From: Microvirga sp. KLBC 81
Lineage (GTDB): Bacteria; Pseudomonadota; Alphaproteobacteria; Rhizobiales; Beijerinckiaceae
NCBI RefSeq assembly: GCF_003075415.1
Contig: NZ_QDAH01000020.1
Span: 1 to 64,000 of the forward strand
Length of the DNA: 64,000 bases
Direction: 5' to 3'
Positions within the stretch are counted from its first letter, which is position 1, and each line of letters starts with the position of its first letter. Made by a program: the position numbers and the translations under genes. A model generated the notes under the pieces. It worked only from the letters and a program-made list of their open reading frames with translations. It was not told the DNA's origin and ran no database searches. Shown here in pieces: positions 7,996 to 16,409 of the stretch.

Positions 7996-9073
7996 TGGAC
8001 ATTCATCGCGATTACATCGATCTCGAAGAGCTGCGTGCCCAGCGGCGGCAACACGCGCATGGCGGCGCGCAGGGCGGCACGAAGCCGATGATCCGTTCAG
8101 CCCGTGAGCTGCGGCGCAGGCAGTTCGAGCCGATCCGGTACGTGGTGCCCGGCTATATCGCGGAAGGCTGCACCCTTCTCGCTGGACGGCCCAAGCTCGG
8201 AAAAGTTGGCTCGTACTGGAGATGGGCCTCGCCGTGGCCATGGGCGAGGCATGCCTGGGCGGCATCGAGTGCGAACAAGGCGATGTGCTTTATCTCGCCC
8301 TGGAGGACAACGAGCGCCGCCTTCAAAAGCGCATCGACAAGGTGCTCGGGCCGCTCAACGACTGGCCGCCGGATTTCGAGTACGCAACCGAGTGGCCCCG
8401 CGCCAACGAGGGCGGCCTCGACGAAATCCGCGCGTGGATCACGAATGCGAAGAATCCGCGCCTCATCATCGTGGATGTGCTGATGATGTTCAGGCCGAGA
8501 AGTGGGGCACACGATAACCAGTACGAGGCCGATTATCACGCGATCAAGGGCTTGCAGGCTCTCGCGTCTGAGTTTCAGGTTGCTATCGTCGTCGTCCACC
8601 ACACGAGGAAGGGCGGCAGCAATGTGGACCCGTTCGAAAAGGTGAGCGGCACGCTCGGGCTCTCCGGCGCGGCGGACACGACTATCGTTCTCGACCGGAA
8701 TAGCAGTGGCGCGACGATCTACGGGCGCGGACGCGACATCGAGGAAATCGAGAGTGCCGTGGAGTTCAACAAGGGTGATTGCCGCTGGTTCGTGATCGGC
8801 CAAGCACAAGAGGTGCGCCGCACCGACGAGCGGAGCCTGATCCTGTCTGCCCTCATGGAAGCGGACGACACCATGACCCCGGCGGACATCTCCGACGCTA
8901 CTGGCATGTCGAACCAGAACGTTCGCCAATTGCTCGTGAGCATGACCAAGGCGGGAGAGGTGAGGAAAGTCTCACGGGGGCGGTACATTCATCCCGAGCG
9001 TTGTGATCTCGATCACAACGATCACAAGATCACAAAGTCCTACAGCGAAGCGAGGAACGGCAGCAATGAGTGA
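7995..9073 (+). pseudogene. RepA/DnaB-like AAA ATPase, frameshifted at Walker A
   Basis: The first frame ends the N-terminal part at GCTLLAGRPKLGK, the Walker A lysine. The expected serine and the rest (WLVLEMGLAVAMGEACLGG) resume one base out of frame from about 8207. Restoring one A in the A-run at 8201-8204 rejoins the frames into a protein of about 359 residues. It has DVLYLALEDNERRLQKR, a Walker B-like LIIVDVLMMF, a sensor VVVHHTRKG and a C-terminal winged helix (MTPADISDATGMSNQNV). The family (AAA_25, RSF1010 RepA-like) supplies helicase or loader functions. As written the gene is broken; a homopolymer sequencing error is a real alternative. Confidence 0.8.
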
Positions 9074-9107
9074 TCCTTCCCGTTGTGATCTTGTGATCGT
9101 TGTGATC
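9001..9107. repeat. Iteron-like cluster of seven TTGTGATC octamers
   Basis: TTGTGATC occurs forward at 9001-9008, 9083-9090, 9091-9098 and 9100-9107, and inverted at 9011-9018, 9020-9027 and 9028-9035. Positions 9011-9035 and 9083-9107 are perfect 25-bp inverted repeats. The cluster covers the end of the replication ATPase gene and the start of the next gene. It could be a replication origin or an autoregulatory operator. Confidence 0.7.
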
Positions 9108-9458
9108 GCCCCTCGAAGTGATCGGAGCACAAGCCGGGTACAGGAGGCGAATGTCCCGGCAACCGTCTCCGACCTTATCTCGATGCCCACACCCCTCTAC
9201 CCTGATAAGAAGATAAGAAGCGGCCGGATCTTCAGACGGCCAGAGGGCTTGCAGATGGCCCGCGCCGAGTCCGTTGGCGGGCATTCAGCGTTCGATGGGA
9301 GGTTGGTAGCCCCGGACATGAAATCCCGGCCCACGGGCTCGCCACGCGGCACGATTAATCAGACAGCCCGAGGTGCCAGGTCGGCTCGCCGAGTAGACGG
9401 GAGCGATGATCGGGCCGATATTGGAACAAACACAGAACGGAGCGGATCATGGATCTGA
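9066..9458 (+). CDS. Hypothetical small element protein, 130 aa
   Basis: The ATG at 9066 overlaps the end of the ATPase gene and the frame stays open to 9458, overlapping the next start. The product is basic and low in complexity (Arg, Ser, Thr rich), with no recognised domain. Its first codons lie inside the right-hand repeat cluster (CDLVIVVIAP is encoded by the octamers), so part of the open frame may simply follow from the repeats. Coding status is uncertain. Confidence 0.35.
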   Translation: MSDPSRCDLVIVVIAPRSDRSTSRVQEANVPATVSDLISMPTPLYPDKKIRSGRIFRRPEGLQMARAESVGGHSAFDGRLVAPDMKSRPTGSPRGTINQTARGARSARRVDGSDDRADIGTNTERSGSWI

Positions 9459-11236
9459 CGATTGAACAGGAAAAGGCGTTGATCCTCGCGCGAGCGCGTG
9501 CCCGCAGGCAGGCTGCCGAGGCGCAGGCCGAAGGCAAGCCATGGGAGCGATTCCGGCAGCCGGAGGCTGCCGTGGCCCCCGACCAGGAAAGAGAGCGGTT
9601 GATGGCCCTTGCCAGGGCGCGCAAGCGCGCCGCCGAGGCGGGTTTGAAGCCATGGGAGATTGCCCGGCGACAGCAGGAGGAGGCTGGCCTCAAGCCCTGG
9701 CAACGCGACTGGAGCCAGCCCCAGGCGCCGGAGGCTCAGCCCGACCTGAAGCCGTGGGAACTTGCCAGAAAACAGGCGGAGGGCAGCCCCGATCCTGCCA
9801 TCGCGGCCTATACCGCCGAAGTGATGTCGGGCGATCCCGCTCGCGCGCAGGCTGCGGTCGTCAAGGACGAGTTCGGGCGCATGCCTGCCTGGCAGTGGCC
9901 TCTCGTGGCCGCAGACGGTCTGACCTTCGGTCTCGCCGACACGCTGGGCGGCTATCTGTCGGAGGCAACCGGCATCGGCCCGACGCGCGAAGAGCGCCGC
10001 CGGAACACCGAGGACGCGCGCTCCCGTTCGGGTCTCGCCGGAACGGCGGCCGAGATGCTCGGCGGTGCCAAGACCCTTGGTGCGCTTCCCGGCACCTCGC
10101 CGACGCAGATGGTGCGCAACAAGCGGCTTGCCGCCCGTCTGGCGGCGGGCGGCGTGGAGGGTGCCGCCGTGTCGGCTCTGACCGAACTCGGCCATGAGCG
10201 CGAGGTAGACGGGACCGACCTTCTCACCGGGGCTGTCTCCGGTGCGGGCGGTCAGGCCGTGGCCTCCGGTGCATCCAAGCTGGCAGACGCGCTCGGCCAA
10301 GGCGCAAAGAGGCTCACCGGCCAGGTGCCGAAGGTGCCAAGCCAGGACGAGCTGCGCCGAGCGTCGGCTGCCGCCTTCAAGGAGGCCGACGAGGCAGGCG
10401 TGATGTTCACCCGGAAGGGCATGGACCGTCTAAAGGCTGAGGTGGTCGACGACCTCGGCACCGCCTACGACCCCGACATCTCGCCGAAGGTCGCCAAGAT
10501 CCTCAAGCGGCTCGACAACGCCACGCCGACCCTGACCGAGCTGAAGAACATCCGCCAGCTCACGCGCGAGTGGTACGACCCCACGGGCAAGAAGGACATC
10601 ACCAACCGGCTGCTCTTGAAGGTGCGCGGCCGGATCGACCGCTTCATCGAAGGCGCGGGCGAGGACGACCTGATCTCGGGCGACAACAAGGCGGCGGCAG
10701 CGGCCCTCGACAAGGCCCGCTCGCTGTGGGCCAGGGCCGAGAAGTCGGAGCGGGTCGAGGACATCATCGAAGAGGCGGCGAACCGCCAGGGGCCGGAGCG
10801 GGCGACGCGCACGATGATCGGCAAGCTGCCGGAGCGGATGCCGAACCTGACCCCGGACGAGCTGGCCTCCGCCAACGACGTGGCGCAGGGCACGCTCGGG
10901 CGCAACCTCGTCGCGTACACCGGCCGGGCGCTCGCGCCGCAGTCGGGCGCGCTCGGCACGGCGGCCTCGACCGCCGCAGCCGTCAGCGGTCTCCTGTCGG
11001 GCTATCCCTCGGCGGCTGCGGTTCCCGTTCTCGGCGCGGGTGCGAAGATGCTCTCCGACCGGATCACCAAGCGCAAGGCACAGCGCCTAGCCGAGCTGAT
11101 GCGGGCGGGCGGCACGCGCGAAGCCCTACGAGGGCCAGATAACCTTCCGCAGCGCCTTGCCAAGACGAAACGCGACCTTCTCGCCCGCCTGCTGATGACC
11201 GGAGCCATCTCCTACGCTCCGGCGCTCGCGCAATAG
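9449..11236 (+). CDS. Phage internal/ejection-type protein with KPW repeats
   Basis: The 595-residue protein starts with a helical, Arg/Ala-rich region carrying four spaced motifs: KPWERF, KPWEIARRQ, KPWQRDW and KPWELARKQ (residues about 30-115). A Gly/Ala-rich, membrane-interacting stretch follows (ADTLGGYLSEATGIGPT, LAGTAAEMLGGAKTLG). The C-terminal half is helical with another hydrophobic Ala/Gly segment near residue 515. This layout resembles phage internal or DNA-ejection proteins that pass through the cell envelope. No other virion gene is near, which is odd. Function is inferred from architecture, not from a firm family match. Confidence 0.7.
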   Translation: MDLTIEQEKALILARARARRQAAEAQAEGKPWERFRQPEAAVAPDQERERLMALARARKRAAEAGLKPWEIARRQQEEAGLKPWQRDWSQPQAPEAQPDLKPWELARKQAEGSPDPAIAAYTAEVMSGDPARAQAAVVKDEFGRMPAWQWPLVAADGLTFGLADTLGGYLSEATGIGPTREERRRNTEDARSRSGLAGTAAEMLGGAKTLGALPGTSPTQMVRNKRLAARLAAGGVEGAAVSALTELGHEREVDGTDLLTGAVSGAGGQAVASGASKLADALGQGAKRLTGQVPKVPSQDELRRASAAAFKEADEAGVMFTRKGMDRLKAEVVDDLGTAYDPDISPKVAKILKRLDNATPTLTELKNIRQLTREWYDPTGKKDITNRLLLKVRGRIDRFIEGAGEDDLISGDNKAAAAALDKARSLWARAEKSERVEDIIEEAANRQGPERATRTMIGKLPERMPNLTPDELASANDVAQGTLGRNLVAYTGRALAPQSGALGTAASTAAAVSGLLSGYPSAAAVPVLGAGAKMLSDRITKRKAQRLAELMRAGGTREALRGPDNLPQRLAKTKRDLLARLLMTGAISYAPALAQ

Positions 11237-11356
11237 CCAGAATAGGAACACCAGAAATATCCCGAGGATGACCCAGTCGCGGGTTGGCACCTGGGACAGG
11301 TCCGCCCGCGCGAGATGGGTGCCAAGCAGCGTCACCATTATCGCGAAGGTTTCCAT
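11126..11356 (-). CDS. Small single-span membrane protein, 76 aa
   Basis: A strong ribosome binding site (AGGAGGTCCTC before ATG) supports translation from 11356 on the minus strand. There is a hydrophobic N-terminus (FAIMVTLLGTHLA) and one clear membrane span (WVILGIFLVFLFWLL, about residues 28-42) followed by basic residues. It overlaps the 3' end of the ejection-type gene tail to tail by 111 bp. A holin-like role is possible but unsupported. Confidence 0.5.
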   Translation of the reverse strand: METFAIMVTLLGTHLARADLSQVPTRDWVILGIFLVFLFWLLRERRSVGDGSGHQQAGEKVAFRLGKALRKVIWPS

Positions 11357-11626
11357 GAGGACCTCCTGTCCTCACCCAAGGCGCGTGGGATTGGGGCAAC
11401 CAGCGCGCGCCAGACCGCCATCATTCGTCTCATTCCCCAGCAGCCGTAGCTTCACCTTCGCTTTCTTACTTTTGATTTCTGAATCGAAATCTCTTGGCTA
11501 GCGCTACTTCATCAGCCACCCCCTGCTCGGCGTTTTCCCCGCATGGCCAAAAGCGCCTCTTGCCAGTGAGATCCCTTACGTCCTTCTGAGCGTTAGGTGG
11601 ACAGGACGTCTCCACTGGATTCTCAT

Positions 11627-13381
11627 CTAGTACAACGCCCAAAGCCCATCGACGGGCAGTAGGACTGCGGGCACATCCGGAGCGAGAGCCTCAGTGGCGG
11701 AATTCTCCCGAGCTGGTAAGCGAGGAGAACGCTTGAGCTTGACGACAGTGTTTCTGTCTGCCGCTTCACTTGGCTTAGGGCTTCCGGAAGGTGGCCTAGC
11801 CGATTTCTCGTCTTCGAATTTTATTGGGAGATTGCGGCGGCGGCTCTGCGTCGTTGCTTCATCGGACAATTTGCGCTCCGTCTCGACTTGGGGAGGGAGA
11901 GATCCCTGCCGAGCCTTGCGGTCGGAAACATCATCCTCCGTACCGGCTCCGCTGCTTGGCCTAGCGCCACCCTCGAATGTATGGCTTGAAGGCTTGAGCA
12001 GGACCGGAGTGCTTTGGAAAAGCAGTGCGGCGGGCACGAATTCCGTGTGGGCTTCTAAATTCGCGATTTGTCTCTTCAGAGCTTGTACGTCGCGGCGTGC
12101 CGCAGCGGTATTCTCTTTCTCTTGGCGGAGCGCTCCCTGAATTGTAGCAGCAAGCGCTGCTTGGGCTTTCAGAGCTAAAATTTCTCTCTGGGAAGCCAGC
12201 AACTGGCGAGTGACCGAAGCGTTGCGCGCGCTCTCTTGTTTTAACTCGCCCTGCATCTTGGCCTCGCTCTCCCGGAGAGCAGAGAGTTGCTCCTCCACAG
12301 CCTTCAACTGCTGGGATGCGGCATCTGCTCGCTCTTTCTCCTGGGCGGATGAGCTTACCACTTCGGTGGGACTGACGCCGACTGTCAGGAGCTTAACGAC
12401 TTGACTTTTCAGAGACTCGATTTCGCGGGCAGCAAATCCTGCTGCAGCTCTTTCCCGCTCAAGAGCTGCTCGCAACTCGGCTGCCTCTGCGGCGCTCCCT
12501 TTGAGATGTGCAAGTTGCTCTTGCGCCTCCGTCAATTTCACAGTCAGTTCTGACAGTGCAGCGTTACCCTTTTCCACCTCTCTGGCATGCTTGTCTCTCG
12601 CTTCAGCGGCTCTTGTGGCGTTCTGCGTCATTGCCGCGAGCTGCCCTCGTACGAGGCTCAAGTCTTGGATGGCTGAATCAGCCCGTCCTTTTTCCTGCTC
12701 CAGTGCATGCTCAAGCTCTACTACTCTAGCCTCCTTTTCCCTTGAAGCTGCGAGTTGCCCTTGCATAACGTGCAGCTCTTGCAGCGCTGCTTCGGCACGC
12801 ACCCTCTCTCTTTCCGCAGCATCGCCCGGTTCCCCTGCCTTGCCCTCTTTTTCTCCCGCGTCGCCGACTGAGACGCCCTGAGCAAAGGGTGTGTCTTTCC
12901 GCTCACGTGCCAGAGCTTGCAGCGCTCCCTGCACTTCCGGATCCTGAATACCATCAATGATGAGTATGGCGAATGCCCCTGCAGCTATAGCAGCCTCAAG
13001 CCTCCGCTGCGCTCCGGTCAAATCCCCCTGCCGCAGCAATTCTCCAACATCGGCAGCGAGCTCGGTTCTTTCAGGGCCCGACGAAAGCTGATGGATGAGT
13101 GAGGTCCAATAGCTCTGCGATGCATTTGGATGTGGAGATATTGCAGAGTCCTGTTTTGCCGAATGAGGTGTTGGTCGTGCACGGTCTAGCGCCTGGTCCT
13201 CTCGAATTTGAGGCAGGTGGGGAGTGGCTGGGCCAATCTCGTCACCTGCGAGACCGTGCGAAGAATACGCAAACACACCTAAAGCAACTACAGTGGGTAC
13301 AAGGCTCCACCATCCGCGTCGCTCCTTGGGTACGTGCTTGCTGGAGGAGGTGCTTGAAAGCCAACTTCTCTGCGGCACCAT
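11627..13381 (-). CDS. Membrane-anchored coiled-coil protein, 584 aa
   Basis: I chose the ATG at 13381 because a good Shine-Dalgarno (CGGAGGG) precedes it; an in-frame upstream extension to 13615 lacks support. A membrane span lies near residues 24-40 (WSLVPTVVALGVFAYSS). Residues about 180-430 form long coiled coils with repeated units such as QLAASREKEARVVELEHAL and QLAHLKGSAAEAAELRAAL. The C-terminus is polar with a basic, Pro-rich end. It has no known enzyme domain; a periplasmic scaffold or sensor arm is plausible. Confidence 0.75.
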   Translation of the reverse strand: MVPQRSWLSSTSSSKHVPKERRGWWSLVPTVVALGVFAYSSHGLAGDEIGPATPHLPQIREDQALDRARPTPHSAKQDSAISPHPNASQSYWTSLIHQLSSGPERTELAADVGELLRQGDLTGAQRRLEAAIAAGAFAILIIDGIQDPEVQGALQALARERKDTPFAQGVSVGDAGEKEGKAGEPGDAAERERVRAEAALQELHVMQGQLAASREKEARVVELEHALEQEKGRADSAIQDLSLVRGQLAAMTQNATRAAEARDKHAREVEKGNAALSELTVKLTEAQEQLAHLKGSAAEAAELRAALERERAAAGFAAREIESLKSQVVKLLTVGVSPTEVVSSSAQEKERADAASQQLKAVEEQLSALRESEAKMQGELKQESARNASVTRQLLASQREILALKAQAALAATIQGALRQEKENTAAARRDVQALKRQIANLEAHTEFVPAALLFQSTPVLLKPSSHTFEGGARPSSGAGTEDDVSDRKARQGSLPPQVETERKLSDEATTQSRRRNLPIKFEDEKSARPPSGSPKPSEAADRNTVVKLKRSPRLPARENSATEALAPDVPAVLLPVDGLWALY

Positions 13382-13698
13382 GGGGGCCCTCCGAAAGGTT
13401 GTTGGTAGGTGTAATGCTTGCGGAGTACTGAAGTGACTTGCAAATCCCACCACGAAGAAACGACTGAAGCCATATGGCAGGCTCAGAAAATGCCGGGCAA
13501 TTCTGGCAACTTTGGGCTTTGAATACTGCTGCCCGCCTAACCTTTTCGAAGTAATTCTTTTTTGTCCGCGGCCCAGCAGTTCAGGTCCGCTCGCGTTCCC
13601 AAGACTTTCTGTCACAGAAAGCTCAGAAAACGGGGGTATGCAACAGGACTCCGGACAGTAACCACTTCATCAACCGCGCCGCTGTCGCAGCTTAAGTC
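13382..13698. other. Intergenic, no gene recognised
   Basis: This 317-bp stretch lies upstream of the coiled-coil gene. The coiled-coil frame stays open to 13615 but the added 78 residues look non-conserved and are Ser/Arg rich. No RNA gene or repeat was seen. Confidence 0.5.
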
Positions 13699-14685
13699 CT
13701 AAAATATCGCGACTATTCGGCCTGCTTGATCCAAACGGCACGTGATCCGTGCCTGCCGAAGCTGCACATGATTGCCTCGCTGGAACAAGATCCGTGCTTC
13801 AACGGGAGCTGAAAAGCCACCGCCCTTTAGACGGGCAGTACGTCCGGCACTGACAACGTCGACTTGCGTGGCCCCATAGCGCAAGGCGCCGGAGATAAGT
13901 GCGTTCCGGCAGGACTGAACAACGCTTAGCGGCGTACCGAGTTTGGCTCGCAGAGGTTGGAGCAGGTAGATGCTCCGGAACCATCCGCTATCGCCGCCCC
14001 CTTTCTCAATCGGCAACAGCACCTTTGGAACGGCGGGCCCTGCTAAGGATGACATTGCAAGGGCGGTGGGAGCAATGCTGGCGAGAAATCCTGAGGTGCG
14101 TGCCGCGTCGGGTGCACGTTGATCGGGATTGCCTCCGTTCATCGAGGCTGATGTTCCTGCACCGACGGAGCCTACTCCAGAAGTTCCGCTTCCGTTGCCT
14201 CCCAAGCCAGCTCCCGCCCCGCCACTGAAACCCAGCGACCCACCTCCGCCACCTGCGCCGCTCAGGCTGCCTCCGGCGCCAATGCCACTCGGGCCAACGC
14301 TGCCACCTACAGAAGCCCCGCTGTCTCCGCTGCGAATGCTTCCTCCCGCACTGAGTCCGTTGGATCCGATACCTGCATTAGCCGAGGCTCCCACCGCGCC
14401 CGCATTAGCTCCAGCCCCACCGCCAATGCCACTCGGGCCAAGGCCGCCGCCGATGGAGGCCCCGTTGCCTCCGCTGCTGAGGCCCGCTCCGGCGCTGATC
14501 CCGCCAGATCCAACGCCAGCGCTCACTCCTGCGCCCAGTCCAGCAGCACCTCCGCTCACGCCCACTTCGAGCGCTGCTACCCTCTCGACCTGCACGATTG
14601 TAAAGACGAATAATGACAGAGCGGCGATAGAGGGTTGTAGGGCCCGAGCCAAATGGGTTCGTTCACTCGTGAGACTGCAAGCCAC
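13699..14685 (-). CDS. Gly-rich exported protein, 328 aa
   Basis: An N-terminal hydrophobic segment (IAALSLFVFTIVQVERVAAL) looks like a signal peptide. Residues about 40-185 are almost wholly Gly, Ala and Ser in imperfect repeats of the GLGPSGIGGGAG and SVGPSGIGAGGS kind. The C-terminal 110 residues are a normal folded domain with two Cys (QSCRNAL, ARITCRLD), possibly a disulfide. This design suits a surface or cell-wall-associated protein. The same direction as the coiled-coil gene suggests they may be co-expressed. Confidence 0.7.
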   Translation of the reverse strand: MACSLTSERTHLARALQPSIAALSLFVFTIVQVERVAALEVGVSGGAAGLGAGVSAGVGSGGISAGAGLSSGGNGASIGGGLGPSGIGGGAGANAGAVGASANAGIGSNGLSAGGSIRSGDSGASVGGSVGPSGIGAGGSLSGAGGGGGSLGFSGGAGAGLGGNGSGTSGVGSVGAGTSASMNGGNPDQRAPDAARTSGFLASIAPTALAMSSLAGPAVPKVLLPIEKGGGDSGWFRSIYLLQPLRAKLGTPLSVVQSCRNALISGALRYGATQVDVVSAGRTARLKGGGFSAPVEARILFQRGNHVQLRQARITCRLDQAGRIVAIF

Positions 14686-14731
14686 TGTTGCCCTCCCGCA
14701 TGCAAGATGGAGCTATGCCGCTGCCATCAGG

Positions 14732-14965
14732 TTATTGCCCCAACGAGCGTGGGCAAGACGGGCATAAGGCGATGAAGAATACCCCGTGCGAGTAGGCTGC
14801 TGGCTTGCGAAAGCGGGCTCGCTTCTGCTCGTCAGCAATTATTCCAATCTCGGCCGCCGAGCGGGCCGCCCCTTGTACCGCGGCTTCCAGACTGTCGAAC
14901 TCGGAGCCCTCGTCATCACGCACAACCTGCGCCCCGTCATGAATGTCAAAGTAGTAGCGGGCCAC
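14732..14965 (-). CDS. DUF6894 family protein, diverged C-terminus
   Basis: The first 45 residues (MARYYFDIHDGAQVVRDDEG, then FDSLEAAVQGAARSAAEIG) are typical of the DUF6894 family, small proteins abundant in Methylobacteriaceae and Bradyrhizobium. The usual beta-strand C-terminus ending in a V-x-V strand is replaced by unrelated sequence (RKPAAYSHGVFFIALCPSC), so the gene may have been altered by a frameshift. It lies 29 bp after the Crp-like regulator in the same direction. The function of the family is unknown. Confidence 0.7.
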   Translation of the reverse strand: MARYYFDIHDGAQVVRDDEGSEFDSLEAAVQGAARSAAEIGIIADEQKRARFRKPAAYSHGVFFIALCPSCPRSLGQ

Positions 14966-14994
14966 GGCAATGTCCTCTTAGAAGTGAGGTCTCC

Positions 14995-15765
14995 TTACAC
15001 AACGGTGCAGTTTGGTGGTTTCCCACGCGAGGGAGCTGCCGGGTAGGTACCGGGCAGCAGGCGCTGGTAGAGCTGCCGGATCCGGCCGTAGCATTCGCAG
15101 GCCGCCTCCTCGAGACCCGCCCGGTCGATCACCGTGATGCTCCCTCGGCTCTGCTGGATCAGCCCGGCACCTTGGAGCGTGCGGGTCACCACACTGACGG
15201 TGGAGCGTTGCACGCCCAGCATCTCGGCCAGGACCTCGTGCGTGAGCAGCAAGGTGTCCCTCCCCACCCGATCCTGGAGTCTCAGGATCCAGCGGCAGCA
15301 GCGCGCCTCCACCGGATGGACGGCATTGCAGGTGAGCATCTGGAACGTCTGCGCCAGCAGGGCCTCGCTATAGCGGGCAATCAACTGCCGAAGCTTGGGG
15401 TGCGCGTTCCGCACCTCATCAAGGCGCTCCACCGCGATGCGCGAGGCGGTGCCGGGCATCTGCACGCTGTAGCGCCCGAAAGCCTCCCGCGTGACCTGCG
15501 CACTCAGCAGGCCCAGCACGCCCTCGCGCCCGAACACCGCCACCTCGACGGTCCTGCCATCCTCCAGAACATTCACGAGCGACACGACCGTGTCATGCGG
15601 GAAGTACGCGTAGGACACGGTCGTGTCGCTCGTGTCATAGAGCACCAGCCCCAGTGTCAGCTCGACGAGTTCGAGATGAGGCTCCAGACCCGCAAACTCC
15701 TCCGGCTCCAGGGCCGCCAGGAGCCCGTTGGTGCGATGATCGGCTGAGGGAGCCTGGGGTGGCAT
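14995..15765 (-). CDS. Crp/Fnr-family transcriptional regulator
   Basis: The 256-residue protein has an N-terminal cNMP-like beta-roll (about residues 20-140, with YAYFPHDTVVSLVNVLEDG and VEVAVFGREGVLGLL). A C-terminal winged helix follows (LLLTHEVLAEMLGVQRSTVS then RTLQGAGLIQQSRGSI). It has no Fnr-type Cys cluster, so it is not an iron-sulfur oxygen sensor of that kind. This subfamily is very common in Methylobacterium and Bradyrhizobium relatives, often beside DUF6894 genes as here. The ligand is unknown. Confidence 0.9.
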   Translation of the reverse strand: MPPQAPSADHRTNGLLAALEPEEFAGLEPHLELVELTLGLVLYDTSDTTVSYAYFPHDTVVSLVNVLEDGRTVEVAVFGREGVLGLLSAQVTREAFGRYSVQMPGTASRIAVERLDEVRNAHPKLRQLIARYSEALLAQTFQMLTCNAVHPVEARCCRWILRLQDRVGRDTLLLTHEVLAEMLGVQRSTVSVVTRTLQGAGLIQQSRGSITVIDRAGLEEAACECYGRIRQLYQRLLPGTYPAAPSRGKPPNCTVV

Positions 15766-16181
15766 TTCTTATCTTCGTGATTGCCTCGGCAACAGGTGAA
15801 GTTTGTGTAGACAGGTTCAGCCGCTCGTCGCCTATCGTATTCCTACGTCGGAATGTCCCGATAGGACGAACCAGATCTTGCCGGATTGGAGGCGAGTGTG
15901 GTCGAGGGGCACGTGAGCAAGTTGCGCAAGAAGTTGCGCCAGGGCCTCGGCTACGATCCAATTCAGGCGCAACGACACGCAGGATACAGCTTCCTCGGCT
16001 AAAGCCTGCCCCGCTCCCAGATGCATGCAAGAGCGCATCATGAAAGGGCACCCGTGACACACTGCGCATTGGCGAGTTTTCCAGAGCGGCATGGTCCGTT
16101 CAGGAGCGGTTTATCTCGAAACCGTATTGTATCCTCGCCTTAACGAGCGGCGCTCTGCTGCCTTACCGTCGGAGGGCACCG
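15766..16181. other. Intergenic, no gene recognised
   Basis: This 416-bp gap separates the divergent Crp-like and DUF6894 genes. A minus-strand open frame at 15832-16092 encodes a Cys/His-rich product without family features or a convincing ribosome binding site, and I do not call it. The gap probably holds both promoters. Confidence 0.5.
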
Positions 16182-16409
16182 ATGCACTGCTACTTTAATC
16201 TGGTGAACGGCAACGACGTCATCCCTGACGACACGGGAGTGGAGGTCTCCAGCCTGGAGATGGCACAGAGCCTCGCGCATCGAGCCATCCAGGAGATCCG
16301 GGCGGAGGCCGATCTGGTCAATGGGGACTGGCGCGGCTGGCGTCTGAATGTCGTCTGCCCGGAGGGAAGCGTCCTCGCGTCCATCTGCCTTAGCGCACCC
16401 GTTCAGTAA
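16182..16409 (+). CDS. DUF6894 family protein, 75 aa
   Basis: The sequence MHCYFNLVNGNDVIPDDTG, then EVSSLEMAQSLAHRAIQEIR and WRGWRLNVVCPEGSVLASI, follows the whole DUF6894 pattern, including the WRGWRL strand and the closing hydrophobic strand. It is full length, unlike the diverged member at 14732-14965. Its 3' end overlaps the terminase-like gene tail to tail by 20 bp. Confidence 0.8.
   Translation: MHCYFNLVNGNDVIPDDTGVEVSSLEMAQSLAHRAIQEIRAEADLVNGDWRGWRLNVVCPEGSVLASICLSAPVQ

Noticed and set aside
9001..9107. CRISPR array
   Set aside because: The repeats are 8 bp, partly inverted and without regular spacers; no cas genes are present in the window.
15832..16092. An 86-codon minus-strand frame with several Cys and His
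   Set aside because: No ribosome site, no family pattern, and it lies in a likely promoter gap between divergent genes.
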